Shown: piece by piece, positions 48,726-60,508 of the stretch | How positions within the stretch are numbered: the stretch's first letter is position 1 | Layout of the letters: each line of letters begins with the position of its first letter | Origin: Inia geoffrensis | Lineage: Eukaryota > Chordata > Mammalia > Artiodactyla > Iniidae | Assembly (NCBI GenBank): GCA_036417435.1 | Contig: CM070904.1 | Coordinates: 41,388,408-41,452,407 of the forward strand | DNA: 64,000 nt | Direction: 5' to 3' | Made by a program: the position numbers and the translations under genes | Notes under the pieces: model-generated | Database searches by the model: none | Told to the model about the DNA's origin: nothing | The model's input: the letters and a program-made list of their open reading frames with translations, nothing else

Positions 48726-49075
48726 TAACTCTTTTTAATTTTATGGTGGTAAGAATACTTAACATAAGATAGCCCTACCCCCTTAACAGATTTTAAGTCG
48801 ATAATACAGTATTGTTATCCATAGGCAGTACTGTTCAGCAGACCTCCAGAACTTTTCATGTGAAATTTTTTGCCCGTTGATTGGCAATTCCCTGTTTTTC
48901 CCTCCCTGCGGCCCCTGACAACCACGATCCTGTTCTTTGCTTCAGTGAGTTTGACTATCTGATATACCTCATATGTGTATATTCATACAGTATTTATCCT
49001 TATGAAATTGGCTTATTTTACATAATATCCTCAAGATTCATCCATAACCTCTTTTCTGAAGGGTTACGTGTTCAG
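48726..49075 (-). mobile_element. Old L1M 3' UTR fragment, antisense
   Basis: ggtggtaagaatacttaaca, ccctgacaaccacgatcctg, gtgagtttgactatctgata and cataatatcctcaagattca form the typical antisense 3' region of old L1M elements. This accounts for the open frame starting at 48881. Confidence -1.
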
Positions 49076-49126
49076 CTCTTCCAAAGTTTTCTGGAAGTAT
49101 CGATCATAGCTGGCATGGGATTGCTT

Positions 49127-49157
49127 TTGTTTTTTTGTTTGTTTGTTTGTTTGTTTT
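49127..49157. repeat. (TTTG)n microsatellite
   Basis: Five or more TTTG units followed by tttttcc. Confidence -1.
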
Positions 49158-50700
49158 TCCACTTCAGCTTGACTGATAACTGCAATCTGTTCTATGAAAA
49201 TCCAAAGGGCCACTGTGACAGTAGTCCCTGGTATACTGTGAGCAATCTACAAAATTCCATCTGCTCTCATATCACAGCATGGCAGTGGGCAGCATCTCCC
49301 AGGGGACTGGAGAAGGCAGTCCAGACCCTGGAGTGAGTTTCCCTCTCTCATTCTATTGGTTATGATTGTTTACACTGCTGTGGTACAGAGAGTGGGCTTT
49401 ATAGTTCAACTTGCCCCAAGTTGTCTGGGTCAGTGTGCTCCGCCATTTCTGTATCACATACCAGGCACAGAGGAATTCTTCTTGGTGCTCGTGTGTGCAC
49501 GCACACACACTTTACTGTAGAATATCCTGTGCTTTATGGGATCTGCACAGTGAGCTTTGTTGCTAATGTCTCTTACCATTTAATCCACTTTAAGACCATG
49601 GTTTATTTTTATAGTTGGTTAAATGTCACAAATAAGAAATGTAAATCTGCCAAAGGAGAAATATAATGCTATGCAGTAAAAAAAAACTAAGGCATTTCTG
49701 CTTATTCACCATTATAAATAATCTACGTTACATCAGCACAGATTACTGAGCTTAACCATGGCCTTTTGGATGAGGGCTTTGTGGTTCTCCTCTTTTAAAT
49801 ACCCTCTGTAACAGGTGGCCCATGTGTGACATCCTTGAATGGGAAGGAAACATGGGGAAGGGGAAGAAGTACATGCATGGCTTGAGGCCACATTTACTCA
49901 GTCTCAGTACCCAGCTCTCCCATCTCCCATCCCTCCACCCCCTGCCATGGGGGAAGGAAAATAAGACTATGTGGATGGTAGAGACAGTTTAGCTGTGCAT
50001 GGGTGTTGGTCTTGATAATGAGGACCCTGTGCTTAAAAGGTCAGCAGTGATATTCAGACCAGAGGGAAGGGGTTAAGTGTTATAGACCACTGGAAAATAA
50101 AAAGTAAAAAATCTGGAGGTTAGAACTTCTCAGGAAAATTTTATTTCAATATTCACTTTTAGAAAGAAGAATTCCCTGTATAACATCTTATCAAAATATA
50201 AACAATTTAGGGCATAGCCTCCTTTTCAGTTTATTTATTCTCTTCTTTACATGTAAAGGCAGTGGTTCCCTGAGTGTTTGATACGAGGACCTTGTGCTCT
50301 TAGTTAGCCTGGGCTGAGAAAATTCCTAATGAGTGATTTCAAATTCAGCAGTTCCTTCAAATGAAATTAAAACTTTAAAATCACATTCCCTGCCTTCATT
50401 TGACAAGTGGTGGGACTAACATTTATGAGATTATATTATTCATTGAGACTACAGACAAGGTTTGGAACGAGAATGCATTCATGGGCCCCTTGCAACAATG
50501 TGACAGTTCTGTGAGTCTGCAAGCATGGAAACCACTATTCTTAGGAGATAGGGAATGAAACTACCATGGTCATTATTTTAATAAACTTCCCATTGGCTTT
50601 AAAGTTCAACACTTTGTCAGTAAATCTTGCAAGTAAAACTCATTCAGCATTAGATTTTTTTAACATCAGAATTGAAAAGAAAATATATAATGCATGTTTA
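49158..50700. other. Unique intronic-type sequence
   Basis: No supported feature. The open frame continuing to 49336 follows a pyrimidine-rich AG but matches no family I know. Confidence -1.
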
Positions 50701-50713
50701 AAATCAATGGTGA

Positions 50714-51018
50714 GGGCTTCCCGGGTGGCACAGTGGTTAAGAATCCACCTGCCAATGCAGGGAACACGGGTTTGAGCCCTGGTCCGCGAAGATCCCACAT
50801 GCCGCGGAGCAACTAAGCCCATGCACCACAACTACTGAGCCTGTGCTCTAGAGCCCGTGAGCCACAACTACTAAAGCCCATGTGCCTAGAGCCCGTGCTC
50901 TGCAACAAGACAAGCCACCACAATGAGAAGCCCCTGCTCGCTGCACCGAAAGCCCAACGCAGCCAAAAATATTAAATAAATAAATAAATAGATAGATAGA
51001 TAGATAGACAAATAAATA
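50714..51018 (+). mobile_element. CHR-type SINE, long form, with microsatellite tail
   Basis: Head gggcttcccgggtggcacag, B box gggtttgagccctgg, then the ctagagcccgtgagccacaa repeats. The tail has become (aaat)n then (gata)n, a microsatellite grown from the poly A. Duplications aaatcaatggtga (50701-50713) and aaaccaatggtga (51019-51031) flank it. Confidence -1.
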
Positions 51019-51031
51019 AAACCAATGGTGA

Positions 51032-51679
51032 ATCTTACATACCAGCGATGATGGTAAGCTCAGAGAATTCTCAGGAAACGAAGGAGGTAGTGTGGGAAAA
51101 CACCTGGGAAGAGGAGGTTAGCCAGGGCCTCAGACTTGAACGTCTGGGCTAAAACTGACAGTTACCCACACCCTATATTATGGATCACCAGACTCCAGAT
51201 CTCCAGAAAATCCTGACTCCAAGTGCTGCCCTTTTGAGCAACTCATAGCACAAAATGACAGGCATAATGATTTTCCCACAGATACCAATTTAAAACCATT
51301 CGTGGAATATTGTTTTAACCCATCATCTTCACACAAAGGGTTGCAACCATTCAAAAGACACAGGTCTAATCTTGCTTTAAATTTGCAAGTTTTCTGAGAC
51401 ATTTTTTGGATTTTTGAAATTGTGAAAAGAGATTGCATACCTAAAGACTAGGAATGAATTGCTTAGGCAATATTATTTTCTACATAAAGTAATATGCATC
51501 ATTTACTGTATAGACATCTTTGAATATTCAGCTCTTGGTTTTCCTTTTTCAGGAATTTATAAATGTTAGCATTATCTTCATCATTGAAAAGATATTGACT
51601 AGCTCTCGAAGCATGGTGATGTGCTTGTACAAGCTAAACAGGCAGAGCCCGCGAGCTCTTGGCATCACCAGGGTGGGAT
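51032..51679. other. Unique intronic-type sequence
   Basis: Nothing recognised. Confidence -1.
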
Positions 51680-51860
51680 TCTCAAATAATCTCAGTTTAA
51701 GCACCAGCCTCGTCATTTATAAGCCATAAATGACTAACTTAGCTTCTTCAAATTTCAGTTATTTTTGCCTGTAAATAGGGAACACACCAATATTTTCTAA
51801 CTCAAATGATTGTGATGATCAAGACCTAAGACATGGAATGTCTTATATAAGCCATAAAGA
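51680..51860 (+). mobile_element. MIR SINE fossil
   Basis: gcctcgtcatttataagcc, acttagcttcttcaaatttc and ttgcctgtaaatagggaaca are in MIR order. Diverged. Confidence -1.
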
Positions 51861-52889
51861 TCCACAGAGTGTTATTGTGTTACCACTGATGACCAAGGAC
51901 TAGTGATGGATGGGCTCATTGTAAAGCATGCGGCTGCAGTTGCATTAGGACTGAACTTTTTTAGCATTGCATATACACACTACATTGTACACAAACAAAT
52001 TATAAGTGCATGATGAACAAAAATTGAGCCAAAAGATTATTTGTGTAAATGTGATCATTTCCAGCCAGTCAGGCAAGTCGTAATGGAGGAGAGCATAACT
52101 TCACGGCTGATTGAATAAGAAAAGGGACAGAATTTGGTAAGTTGAAGGAAGGTGTAGCCTAGAGGACCCTTCTGAAAGGAAAGCGTAAGCCCTGGAGGAA
52201 GAAAGAAAGTATAGACCAGCAGAAAAGGACTAGCAGGGAAGTTCTTTGAATTAAGGGATGAGAATCGTAGACCTAATCAGAGGCAAGTTTGTGCACTTTT
52301 GGCTGAGAACTCACAAGCTTTTGCGGGAGAAGGAAGCCCGTAGTGCTTTACCGATCTTACCACTCCTAGAGACCATTTCCTCTCACATTCCAATGGGACA
52401 GACCCTGGCTCTGCCTTGCAGGAATCTCTAGTCCCAACTGGACCTTTGAATTCATGTTCAAGTTTCAAGCAGCACAGTGCCCAGCATGGAGGTCTCAAGC
52501 CTGAAGTTTTCTACCTGGGTCTTGACTGACAGCTTCACTGGAGCAAAATTTTATTCTATAGAAAATTGGAGGCCATGACTTTTCCTTTCTTTCTTTCTTT
52601 TTTTTTTTTTTTTTTTAATTTTGGTTGTTGTTGGATTATTTGCTTTATTTGAGCCCTTGAATGCTAAGACTCTGATGTACAATAATGATACTTGCTGAAC
52701 CCCAGTGAGACCCTGCTTCCAAGTTTATACCAGTCAGTCCATAGGTGGAGAGTAATTTCAGAAAGCAGACCTTAGTTAAATTGATCAGTTACAGTGAGCA
52801 AAGGCTTATTTAATAAATATTAAAAGACTGACTAAATGAATGAGTTTATGATATGACTCTGGAACTACAAAATTATAAAAACACAGTTC
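51861..52889. other. Unique intronic-type sequence with a poly T tract
   Basis: A (ttct)n and poly T tract lies at 52584-52617. The rest is unrecognised. Confidence -1.
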
Positions 52890-52892
52890 CCT

Positions 52893-53287
52893 CCTTTATC
52901 AAAAATAAGGTGACCATATGTGCGTGAGTTTTTCTCTGGGCTTTCTATCCTGTTCCATTGATCTATATTTCTGTTTTTGTGCCAGTACCATACTGTCTTG
53001 ATTACTGGAGCTTTGTAGTATAATCTGAAGTCAGGGAGCCTGATTTCTGCAGCTCTGTTTTTCTTTCTCAAGATTGCTTTGGCTATTTGGGATCTTTTGT
53101 GTTTCCATACAAATTGTAAAATTTTTTGTTCTAGTTCTGTGAAGAATTCCATTGGTAGTTTGATAGGGATTGCATTGAATCTGTAGATTGCTTTGGGTAG
53201 TACAGTCATTTTCACAATGTTGTTTCTTCTAATCCAAGAACACGGTATATCTCTCCATCTGTTTGTATCATCTTTAATTTCTTTCAT
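52893..53287 (-). pseudogene. L1 ORF2 fragment on the inverted arm
   Basis: It translates as [19 protein letters not shown] through [20 protein letters not shown] to the GHLIFDKGG stretch, the region just after the reverse transcriptase. It is open for about 130 residues, indicating a fairly young copy. Confidence -1.
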
Positions 53288-53402
53288 CAGTGTCTTACAG
53301 TTTTCTGCATACAGGTCTTTTGTCTCCTTAGGTAGATTTATTCCTAGGTATTTTATTGTTTTTGCTGCAATAGTAAATGGGAGTGTTTCCTTAATTTCTC
53401 TT

Positions 53403-53656
53403 GGAAGGTGTGGAAACCTAAGTTGATGTTATAAAATTTTATTTCCTTGGGTCTGTAGCAATACACCCCATCCCCCATCTGGTGTCATAGGGATGTCTTG
53501 CTGGCCCAGCTGCCCACTCTCTCTAATATACATCGATCAGGATTGCACACACGTACTGCAATCCATTGGTAGTGGCTGCCTGGCCTTCAGTGTGGGAAAA
53601 GATGCTGAAAAAGAACACTATACGTGACTAGTAATGTCTGCCATGGGCACAGGCAT
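53403..53656. other. Non-L1 filler between the two L1 arms
   Basis: 254 bp starting ggaaggtgtggaaacctaag matches neither ORF2 nor any repeat I recognise. It could be captured DNA at the inversion junction, or a later insertion without visible duplications. Confidence -1.
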
Positions 53657-54640
53657 GAAGAATGAAATTAGAACACTCCCTAACACCATACACAAAAATA
53701 AACTCAAAATGGATTAAAGAACTAAATGTAAAGCCAGACGTTATAAAACTCTTAGAGGAAAAGTAGAAAACTTTATGACATAAATCACAGCAAGATCCTT
53801 TTTGAGCCACCTCCTAGAGAAATGAAAATAAAAACAAAAATGAACAAATGGGACCTAATGAAACTTCAAAGCTTTTGCACAGCAAAGGAAACCATAAACA
53901 AGACACAAAGACAACCCTCAGAATGGGAGAAAATATTTGCAAATGAAGAAACTGACAAAGGATTAATCTCCAAAATTTACAAGCAGCTCATGCAGCTCAA
54001 TATGAAAAAAAACCAAACAACCCAATCCAAAAATGGGCAGAAGACCTAAATAGACATTTCTCCAAAGAAGACATACAGATTGCCAACAAACACATGAAAG
54101 AATGCTCAACATCAATCATTAGAGAAATGCAAATAAAAACTACAATGAGGTATCACCTCACACCAGTCAGAATGGCCATCATCACAAAATCTACAAACAA
54201 TAAATGCTAGAGAGGGTGTGGAGAAAAGGGAACCCTCTTGCACTGTTGGTGGGAATGTAAACTGATACAGCCACTATGGAGAACAGTATGGAGGTTCCTT
54301 AAAAAACGAAAAATAGAACTACCATACGACCCAGCAATCCCACTACTGGGCCTATACCCTAAGAAAACCATAATTCAAAAAGAGTCATGTACCACAATGT
54401 TCATTGCAGCTCTATTTACAATAGCCAGGCATGGAAGCAACCTAAGTGTCCATCGACAGATGAATGGGTAAAGAAGATGTGGCACATATATACAATGGAA
54501 TATTACTCAGCCATAAAAAGAAACGAAATTGAGTTATTTGTAGTGAGGTGGATGGACCTAGAGACTGTCATGCAGAGTCAAGTAAGTCAGAAAGAGAATA
54601 ACAAATACTGTATGCTAACACATATATATGGAATCTAAAA
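53657..54640 (+). pseudogene. L1 ORF2 C-terminal fragment on the sense arm
   Basis: It begins [19 protein letters not shown] and continues through [20 protein letters not shown] and DEWVKKMWHIYTMEYYSAIK to the ORF2 end. At least two frameshifts break it, near 54050-54240 and 54420. Confidence -1.
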
Positions 54641-55005
54641 AAAGAAAAAAAAAATGGTCAGAAGAACGTAGGGGCAAGACGGGAATAAAGATGCAGTCCT
54701 ACTAGAGAGTGGACTTGAGGATACGGGGAGGGGGAAGGGTAAGCTGGGACGAAGTGAGAAAGTGGCATGGACTTATATATACTACCAAGTGTAAAATAGA
54801 TAAATAGACAGCTAGTGGGAAGCAGCCGCATAGCACAGGGAGATCAGCTCAGTGCTTTGTGACCACCTAGACAGGTGGGAAGGGGACGCAAGAGGGAGGA
54901 GATAGGGGGATATATGTATACGTATAGCTGATTCACTTTGTTATAAAGCAGAAACTAACACAGCATTGTAAAGCAATTATACTCCAATAAAGATGTTAAA
55001 AAAAC

Positions 55006-56149
55006 AATTCCCCAATAAAGAAGTAATAAATAGGACTCATTACCAGGAGAATGAAATGTTACTTCTCTCAGAGGATTTAGATTTTTCAGTGGCATTTCTT
55101 AGCATCGGTGGCCCTGTTAAACCCTGTTATTTTCTTCCTGATTTGTGCCATTTAGAAATGATTTTCATTTAACTTTCCCATGGCTCATTTTTCTCCTTCA
55201 GAACATTTCCACATAATTCCCTGATAAAGTCCATGTTTTAACACATTTCCATTATGAAACTATAATAAGTGCCAACCAAATACCAATATGAAATAGCCAG
55301 AACATAAAGGACTGACATGAGAAGAAACTGGGCATCTGCATAGTAAATGTTTATTCTTGATGGCCTGCTGCCTTTTTGTTTCTTGTGGGTGTTTTTGATC
55401 CTCTAGGTAAGATTCCTTGCCTGATGAACAAGGTCTCTAAACAAACAACTCTCACAATTCTTTATGGACAGCCTTTCTTTCCCATAGCAAAGATCTTCAG
55501 GCAGCACATTTTGCTAATGTAATGATGGCTATTCTTCACCCAAGCCCCATAATGGAAAGAAAAGGGTTTCACTTTTGTTCCCTCTTATTGTCCTTTGAGC
55601 TTCGTAAAACACACCTTATACATTCCATTTATGAGCCTGTTTTCTCTAGAAAATTAAGTGAGGGTCATTTAGCAATCTGTGCCCCTTCAAAAATTTGTTT
55701 CAATTCAACAAATAGTGATTGGGCATGACCCCCTCCTCTGAATGTTTTACAAAATGCAGGCATCGTAGAAGCATAGTCCCTGGCTTCCTAAGACTCACAA
55801 GTTTTGTTCAGGTAGTCATATAAACAAACACTGAGAGTCCGGGTCTGACTTTGGTTAAAACCAGAAGCGTATTTATGAGTAGAGGGTTCACATTGTGTTT
55901 CTCTTGGCATATTCTTTCAGTATGATTTACAGTACAAAGGAGACATTAAGACTAAAGTTAGCAGAAAAGCTCAAGTAGATGAGAGAATAGGAGTCACATA
56001 GAGAGGAGTCAAGGTGATGACTTCATTGAATGTGTTTCATCCCCAAGCTCCACACAATGTGGCCCTAATTGCCACCACTGGCCCAGCCTTGCACATGGCA
56101 CCTGACTACATCTGGCTACAAATGTGCTTAAAACTGAAACTCTCACTGA
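55006..56149. other. Unique intronic-type sequence
   Basis: Nothing supported. Confidence -1.
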
Positions 56150-56290
56150 GTACCAAAGACGTGCCAACTGGAGTCATGGGAAGGGCCTTGTGGAAGTGGT
56201 GGGATTCACTTGGACTTTGAATGAAGGTAGGGATTTATCAGCCAGAAGTGACAGTATAAGCACTATTAAAATGGCAGACACATTGGGGAA
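56150..56290 (-). mobile_element. Possible L2 fossil, antisense
   Basis: gtggtgggattcacttggac, then tttgaatgaaggtagggatt resembles the antisense L2 block. Weak. Confidence -1.
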
Positions 56291-58429
56291 AAAATCAGGT
56301 AAATCCATGTGATGGAGAATCTCCTTCAAGAGGTCCCGTTTTTACACCATAATTCAAGAAGGTGGGTCAACATCTCCCTACACAGACCTGCTCCCTGCCT
56401 TCCAATAGCTTGGCGATGAGGTTAAGGACTCTGCTACAGTTGTAGATCACTGGGGCATAGAGAGTAAAAACAGTAAGCCAATACATGACCAGGTGTTCAG
56501 ATGTGTATATCAAAGGTACATGCAACTAAACAGTCTTTCATTTTCCATCTGACCTTGGGGCTTTATACGGGAGGGAGGGGGAAAGTGTAAGCTCTGCTTA
56601 GTATTGAGAGCTTTAGAAAAATAGGTCCATCTCAGAGTCTATCCTATCCACTTGCTCTCAGATTCATGCATGAGCTGTGGGAAAAATTACTCTTTTAATT
56701 AATTTCTTCATCTCCCCCATTTGTGCAAAGTGCTTTAGCAGACTTTCTTATATCTCATAGGAAAGCCAAAAAGCTTTCTTTAAATTGTCTGATACATATT
56801 GAAGTGTTTATAGAACAAACCTGTAAATTCAGTGACAGCTTAATTTGCATGGTGAAGCTGGGTCAGCTAAACCCTCAACTGTCATCAGCTTTGTTCCCTG
56901 GTGTCTCTTAGATTTGGGTCACGTCTTTTCATTTTTATAGATTTTTTTTCTTTTACCTTTATGAGTTTTCGGGGGCAGACTTTTTTCCTTTCCAAGTTAT
57001 TACTTCCTTATTCTAATGTAGGCAGTGCTTCTGACCCTTTCATTCCATTCTTGTCAGCATTCACAGCATGAAATGTGATTCTTTTATTACTTAATTCCTT
57101 CCTTTCCTCACATCCATTTCCACTTCTATTTTCCCATCTCCTTTCATTTTGCCCTCACATATTTTTCACTTTGCGGTTTCCCTTATTGTTGTGTGCTCTA
57201 CATGAGAGAGCCAAATCGAACCCCACAGTTAAAAATAGTTTCTGACATTATTTGTGATTCCTAAGATGTAGTCTCGCCCATAACCTTTTCTCATCTGATT
57301 TCCATCTCACATGCTGACGGTGCTCCAATCTTGTTTTCTGGTTATCCCATTACATAGTGCTTTCCCTTGCATTTAGTGGAAACTTGCAAGTAATGTTTCT
57401 GTTTGGATAGCACAGCCTAGTCATCATTTACAATTTTATGGAATTGGAAAGGCAAGGGGAGGAAAGGCATGGGGCTTAAGTCCTTGTTTAAAAGGAAAAG
57501 CACTAATTATTTTGGTAATAGGTTGAATCACTACTCATCAGCACGCTACACTAGAGCCATCTTTGTGATCTAGAGTAACATATCGTATGACACAACACTT
57601 TTTTTTCTTACCAAGGGAGAACGCTGTGTTCACTATTGAGGAGTAACACCTTTTAAATTCAGTCTTGAAGAGGCAAACTCAATTGACCACCCAATGGTAT
57701 AAAATTTCAGGAGAAAATCATCACCAATAAATGCACGGGAAGTAACCTAAGAATTCATTGACTGTATTTATTGTTTCTACTATAAATCTATATATATTCA
57801 CAGTCGGTAATCATGCACAGCCTCTAACGTGTGTGTTTGTCTTGTGTATGTGTGTGTCTGTGTGTTCTAGCTATGCTCTGAAAACACGCTACACATCTCT
57901 AAATTCATATAAAGCCACAGTGCCCAGAAGGCTGAATGATTGCCTATTAGCATTGATCATTTGGGGACATAAAAAGAAATTTCTGGTGCAAATAATACCA
58001 CTTTCCTTTTGCATTCTAAGAACTTTATATTCAAGAGTAAATTTGCCTTACCTCTATTTGTGTCAACTGACATTGTAAAGTACATCTGAGAATACAGTAT
58101 ACCATATAATTGAGAGCTGGACCATCTTACTAGATGCTGTGTGAGCTCTTTGAGGACATGAAAAGGTAATGGAATTCCTGTTCTTGGCGGTAGGTAACGA
58201 CTGTCCTTTGTTCTATTCTGCAAAGGCGTGCCATCATATTCTAGGTGATTTCCCCTGTATGTTTCTTTAGGTAAGTCAGTAATTTCAGAGAAGCCAAATA
58301 TATCTTGCTTTTGGGGAACACAATTTGGCTATTGGGGCCAGAGTATAGTTCTTGGGTTCTGTTCAGCCGACTTTACTAAAAGATAGGCTATTTTTCCATA
58401 ACTTGGATAGTGCCACATAATTTTCTTTT
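56291..58429. other. Unique intron sequence upstream of the exon
   Basis: AT-rich with many short C/T tracts. No second TSR-coding frame was found here. Confidence -1.
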
Positions 58430-58448
58430 CCCTTCCTATTCTTGACAG
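58430..58448 (+). promoter_or_regulatory. Splice acceptor of the THSD7-type exon
   Basis: A tract of mostly C and T (cccttcctattcttgacag) ends in the AG directly before the exon. It is a close match to the mammalian polypyrimidine tract plus CAG/AG consensus and fixes the exon start and phase. Confidence -1.
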
Positions 58449-58582
58449 GTACACGAGGCAGTCCCGTGTTACAGTGAATGCAATCAGTATTCCTGGGTTG
58501 TAGAACACTGGTCTCCATGCAAAATCCACAATGAGCTGAGGTCCCTGCGCTGTGGAGGAGGAATGCAATCTAGGAAAATCAG
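58449..58582 (+). CDS. Internal exon of a THSD7A/THSD7B-type gene (thrombospondin type 1 repeat)
   Basis: This 134-bp open segment has a pyrimidine-rich acceptor ending in ttgacag just before it and a CAG/gtgtgt donor after it. Read in phase 0 it gives 44 codons plus two bases, so it ends in phase 2. The peptide carries PCYSECNQYSW, a W-x4-W-x2-C spacing (SWVVEHWSPC), then ELRSLRCGGGMQSRKIRC. That is the Cys/Trp/basic pattern of a thrombospondin type 1 repeat, and the wording matches repeats in the C-terminal half of THSD7 proteins. These are large extracellular multi-TSR proteins with one membrane span, studied in endothelium and podocytes. The frame runs on past the donor but loses the family pattern after R-C-V and stops about 60 bases later, which supports the donor call. 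The neighbouring exons are not in the window. I cannot separate paralogues 7A and 7B from one exon. The protein match is from memory; no search was run. Confidence -1.
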
Positions 58583-58588
58583 GTGTGT
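58580..58588 (+). promoter_or_regulatory. Probable splice donor of the THSD7-type exon
   Basis: CAG/gtgtgt matches the donor consensus at the last three exon bases and the first two intron bases, but lacks the usual A at +3. It coincides with the point where the translated frame stops resembling the TSR. Moderate confidence. Confidence -1.
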
Positions 58589-59764
58589 GGAAATGGAGAC
58601 ACTGGGGAGATGTGGCAGTGGAATTTATATATTTTTATAAAAACAACAGTGTTGCTTATCCAAGTACACTCTGATTTCCACACAGTATTCTCTGGCTTTT
58701 GGTCATCTTTAAGTATCCCTGGAAGTACATGTGCCTTGAGCTGCCATGTGTATTGTGGGATTCCGTCTGCATCGCAGCCACAATCCTTAACATTTCCTGC
58801 AAATGATATCAGTGGAAAAACCAACTGCATGGAGCACGCCTGCATCCCTGCAGTGATACGTGGCCATCACTGCTAACAAATTAGGTGATTCTGACTGTGA
58901 TGCCATGTCTCTCTTTTGCGCTGTGTTAGTAAAATTGATGGGCATTATCTTAATTTTGGATGTCAGTACATTGAAAGGTCAATTTAAGGCCTTTAATAAT
59001 TTCCACTGTTAGCCTTGGAAACTAATATGAGAATACCTATGAGCAGTAATGATATATTTTAATATAAAAAGTACACAGCTCTGAAAGAATTTAGTAAATG
59101 CTCACTTATTTACTGAGGGAGTTTGTTTAACATTTTTGTTTGGTAAATACAGCAGTGGTGCAAAGGAAACAGCTGGCCTGAGTTCATCGAAAAAGTCTAT
59201 TTAGAAATGATTTGGGAAGAAAGAAGGATAATTTTATTACCAACTGCTGAAAATAGCAATCAATGTTAGAGAATGAATAAGCAAAAGCCAAAATATTAAT
59301 CGTAAACAATGATTTAGTATGTAAAATCAAGAAGAAAACCCAGTGTGGTCAACTATTCAGTTGCATGAGCATAGTGTATCATTTTGCTAGATTTAGGAAG
59401 TTCCATTTCAAGTGGACACACGGTGCCCAAAGCAGGTAACTCCCTATCAAGTTATCTATGAAGTCAGTTGCCAAGGCAGAGCTTACTTCTATGTGTTTAT
59501 TGTTATTCAACACCAGTGAACTTACTTGATTCAGTAATTCAATACCCACCAATTCTGAGTCTTACCTAGTCCCAGTGTTGCAAAATCACTGGTAAGCATG
59601 TTGGAAGAAATAGCTGCTAGCACAATTATAGACGTGCTCCTGATCACCAACCCAGGCAAAGGGCTAATAGACAAATTGTCTTTCCTTCCCTTTGTTCACT
59701 GCCTGTTCCCCTGGGGGCTAGTTGCTCAGGCTGCCAAACTTGGGCGTCTACCTCTTTTTCTTCA
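58589..59764. other. Unique intron sequence downstream of the exon
   Basis: The open frame starting at 58583 is a shadow beginning at the exon donor and has no domain. No repeat was recognised. Confidence -1.
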
Positions 59765-59778
59765 AAATCTGTGTCTCT

Positions 59779-60197
59779 CTTTTTTTTTTTTTTTTTTTTT
59801 GACATCTTTATTGGAGTATAATTGCTTTACAATGGTGTGTTAGTTTCTGCTGTATAACAAAGTGAATCAGTTATACATATACACATGTTCCCATATCTCT
59901 TCCCTGTTGCATCTCCCTCCCTCCCACCCTCCCTATCCCACCCCTCCAGGCGGTCACAAAGCACCTAACCGATCTCCCTATGCTATGCGGCTGCTTCCCA
60001 ATAGTTATCTACCTTATGTTTGGTAGTGTATATATGTCCATGCCCCTCCCTCGCCCTATCACAGCTCACCCTTCCCCCTCCCCATATCCTCAAGTCCATT
60101 CTCTAGTAGGTCTGTGTCTTTATTCCCGTCTTACCCCTAGGTTCTTCGTGACATTTTTTTTTTTCTTAGATTCCATATATATGTGTTAGCATATGGT
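59779..60197 (-). mobile_element. L1 3' end, 5'-truncated, antisense
   Basis: A T-run, then catctttattggagtataat, gctgtataacaaagtgaatc and a ccctatcccacccctccagg block. Perfect 14-bp duplications aaatctgtgtctct lie at 59765-59778 and 60198-60211. It has the same 3' UTR as the large L1 at 16485, so it is probably the same subfamily. Confidence -1.
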
Positions 60198-60508
60198 AAA
60201 TCTGTGTCTCTTAACGTCCTATTTTCTCATGGCTTTGAGAAATGAGAGACCAGGCTAGCTTATCAAGTAATACGTGTAAATGAGCTGTGGCACTTCTCAC
60301 TCTCATCCCAGCCTGGCCTCTAAGCAGTATTAAAGCAAAGTCTCAGGAGAGAAAGGAAAGCTTTAAGAGAATAAATTGCTAGTGGCAGAATTGTGGCAGG
60401 TTGATTGAGGAAAAACACACTTGAACAAGAGGGCCTTTAAGCCATACCTCTCAACTCAAATGGATGAAGCCTGATCTAATAAAAATAACACAACTACTAG
60501 ATATGTGT

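Larger units (their letters stand above)
52890..55005 (+). mobile_element. L1 with 5' inversion (twin priming) and filler DNA
   Basis: The left arm, 52890-53402, is ORF2 in reverse orientation. The right arm, 53657-55005, is ORF2 C-terminus plus 3' UTR in sense orientation, ending at ctccaataaagatgttaaaa. Using the copy at 16485-22090 as a ruler, the inverted arm covers 17913-18432 and the sense arm starts at 17841. The two arms are therefore adjacent in the source, with about 70 bp lost. That is the signature of twin priming. Between them sit 254 bp that are not L1. Possible imperfect duplications around acagttccc and acaattcccc flank it. Confidence -1.

Noticed and set aside
48881..49336. 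151-residue plus-strand open frame as a gene
   Set aside because: Its first half is antisense L1M 3' UTR followed by a TTTG microsatellite, and the remainder has no domain.
50977..51018. CRISPR-like short repeats (aaat and gata units)
   Set aside because: This is the microsatellite tail of a SINE in a mammalian genome; the units have no spacers.
58329..58568. Minus-strand open frame over the exon
   Set aside because: It is the shadow of the plus-strand exon and has no family pattern.
58583..58876. Plus-strand open frame just after the exon as exon continuation
   Set aside because: It begins at the donor in a different frame and lacks TSR cysteine spacing.
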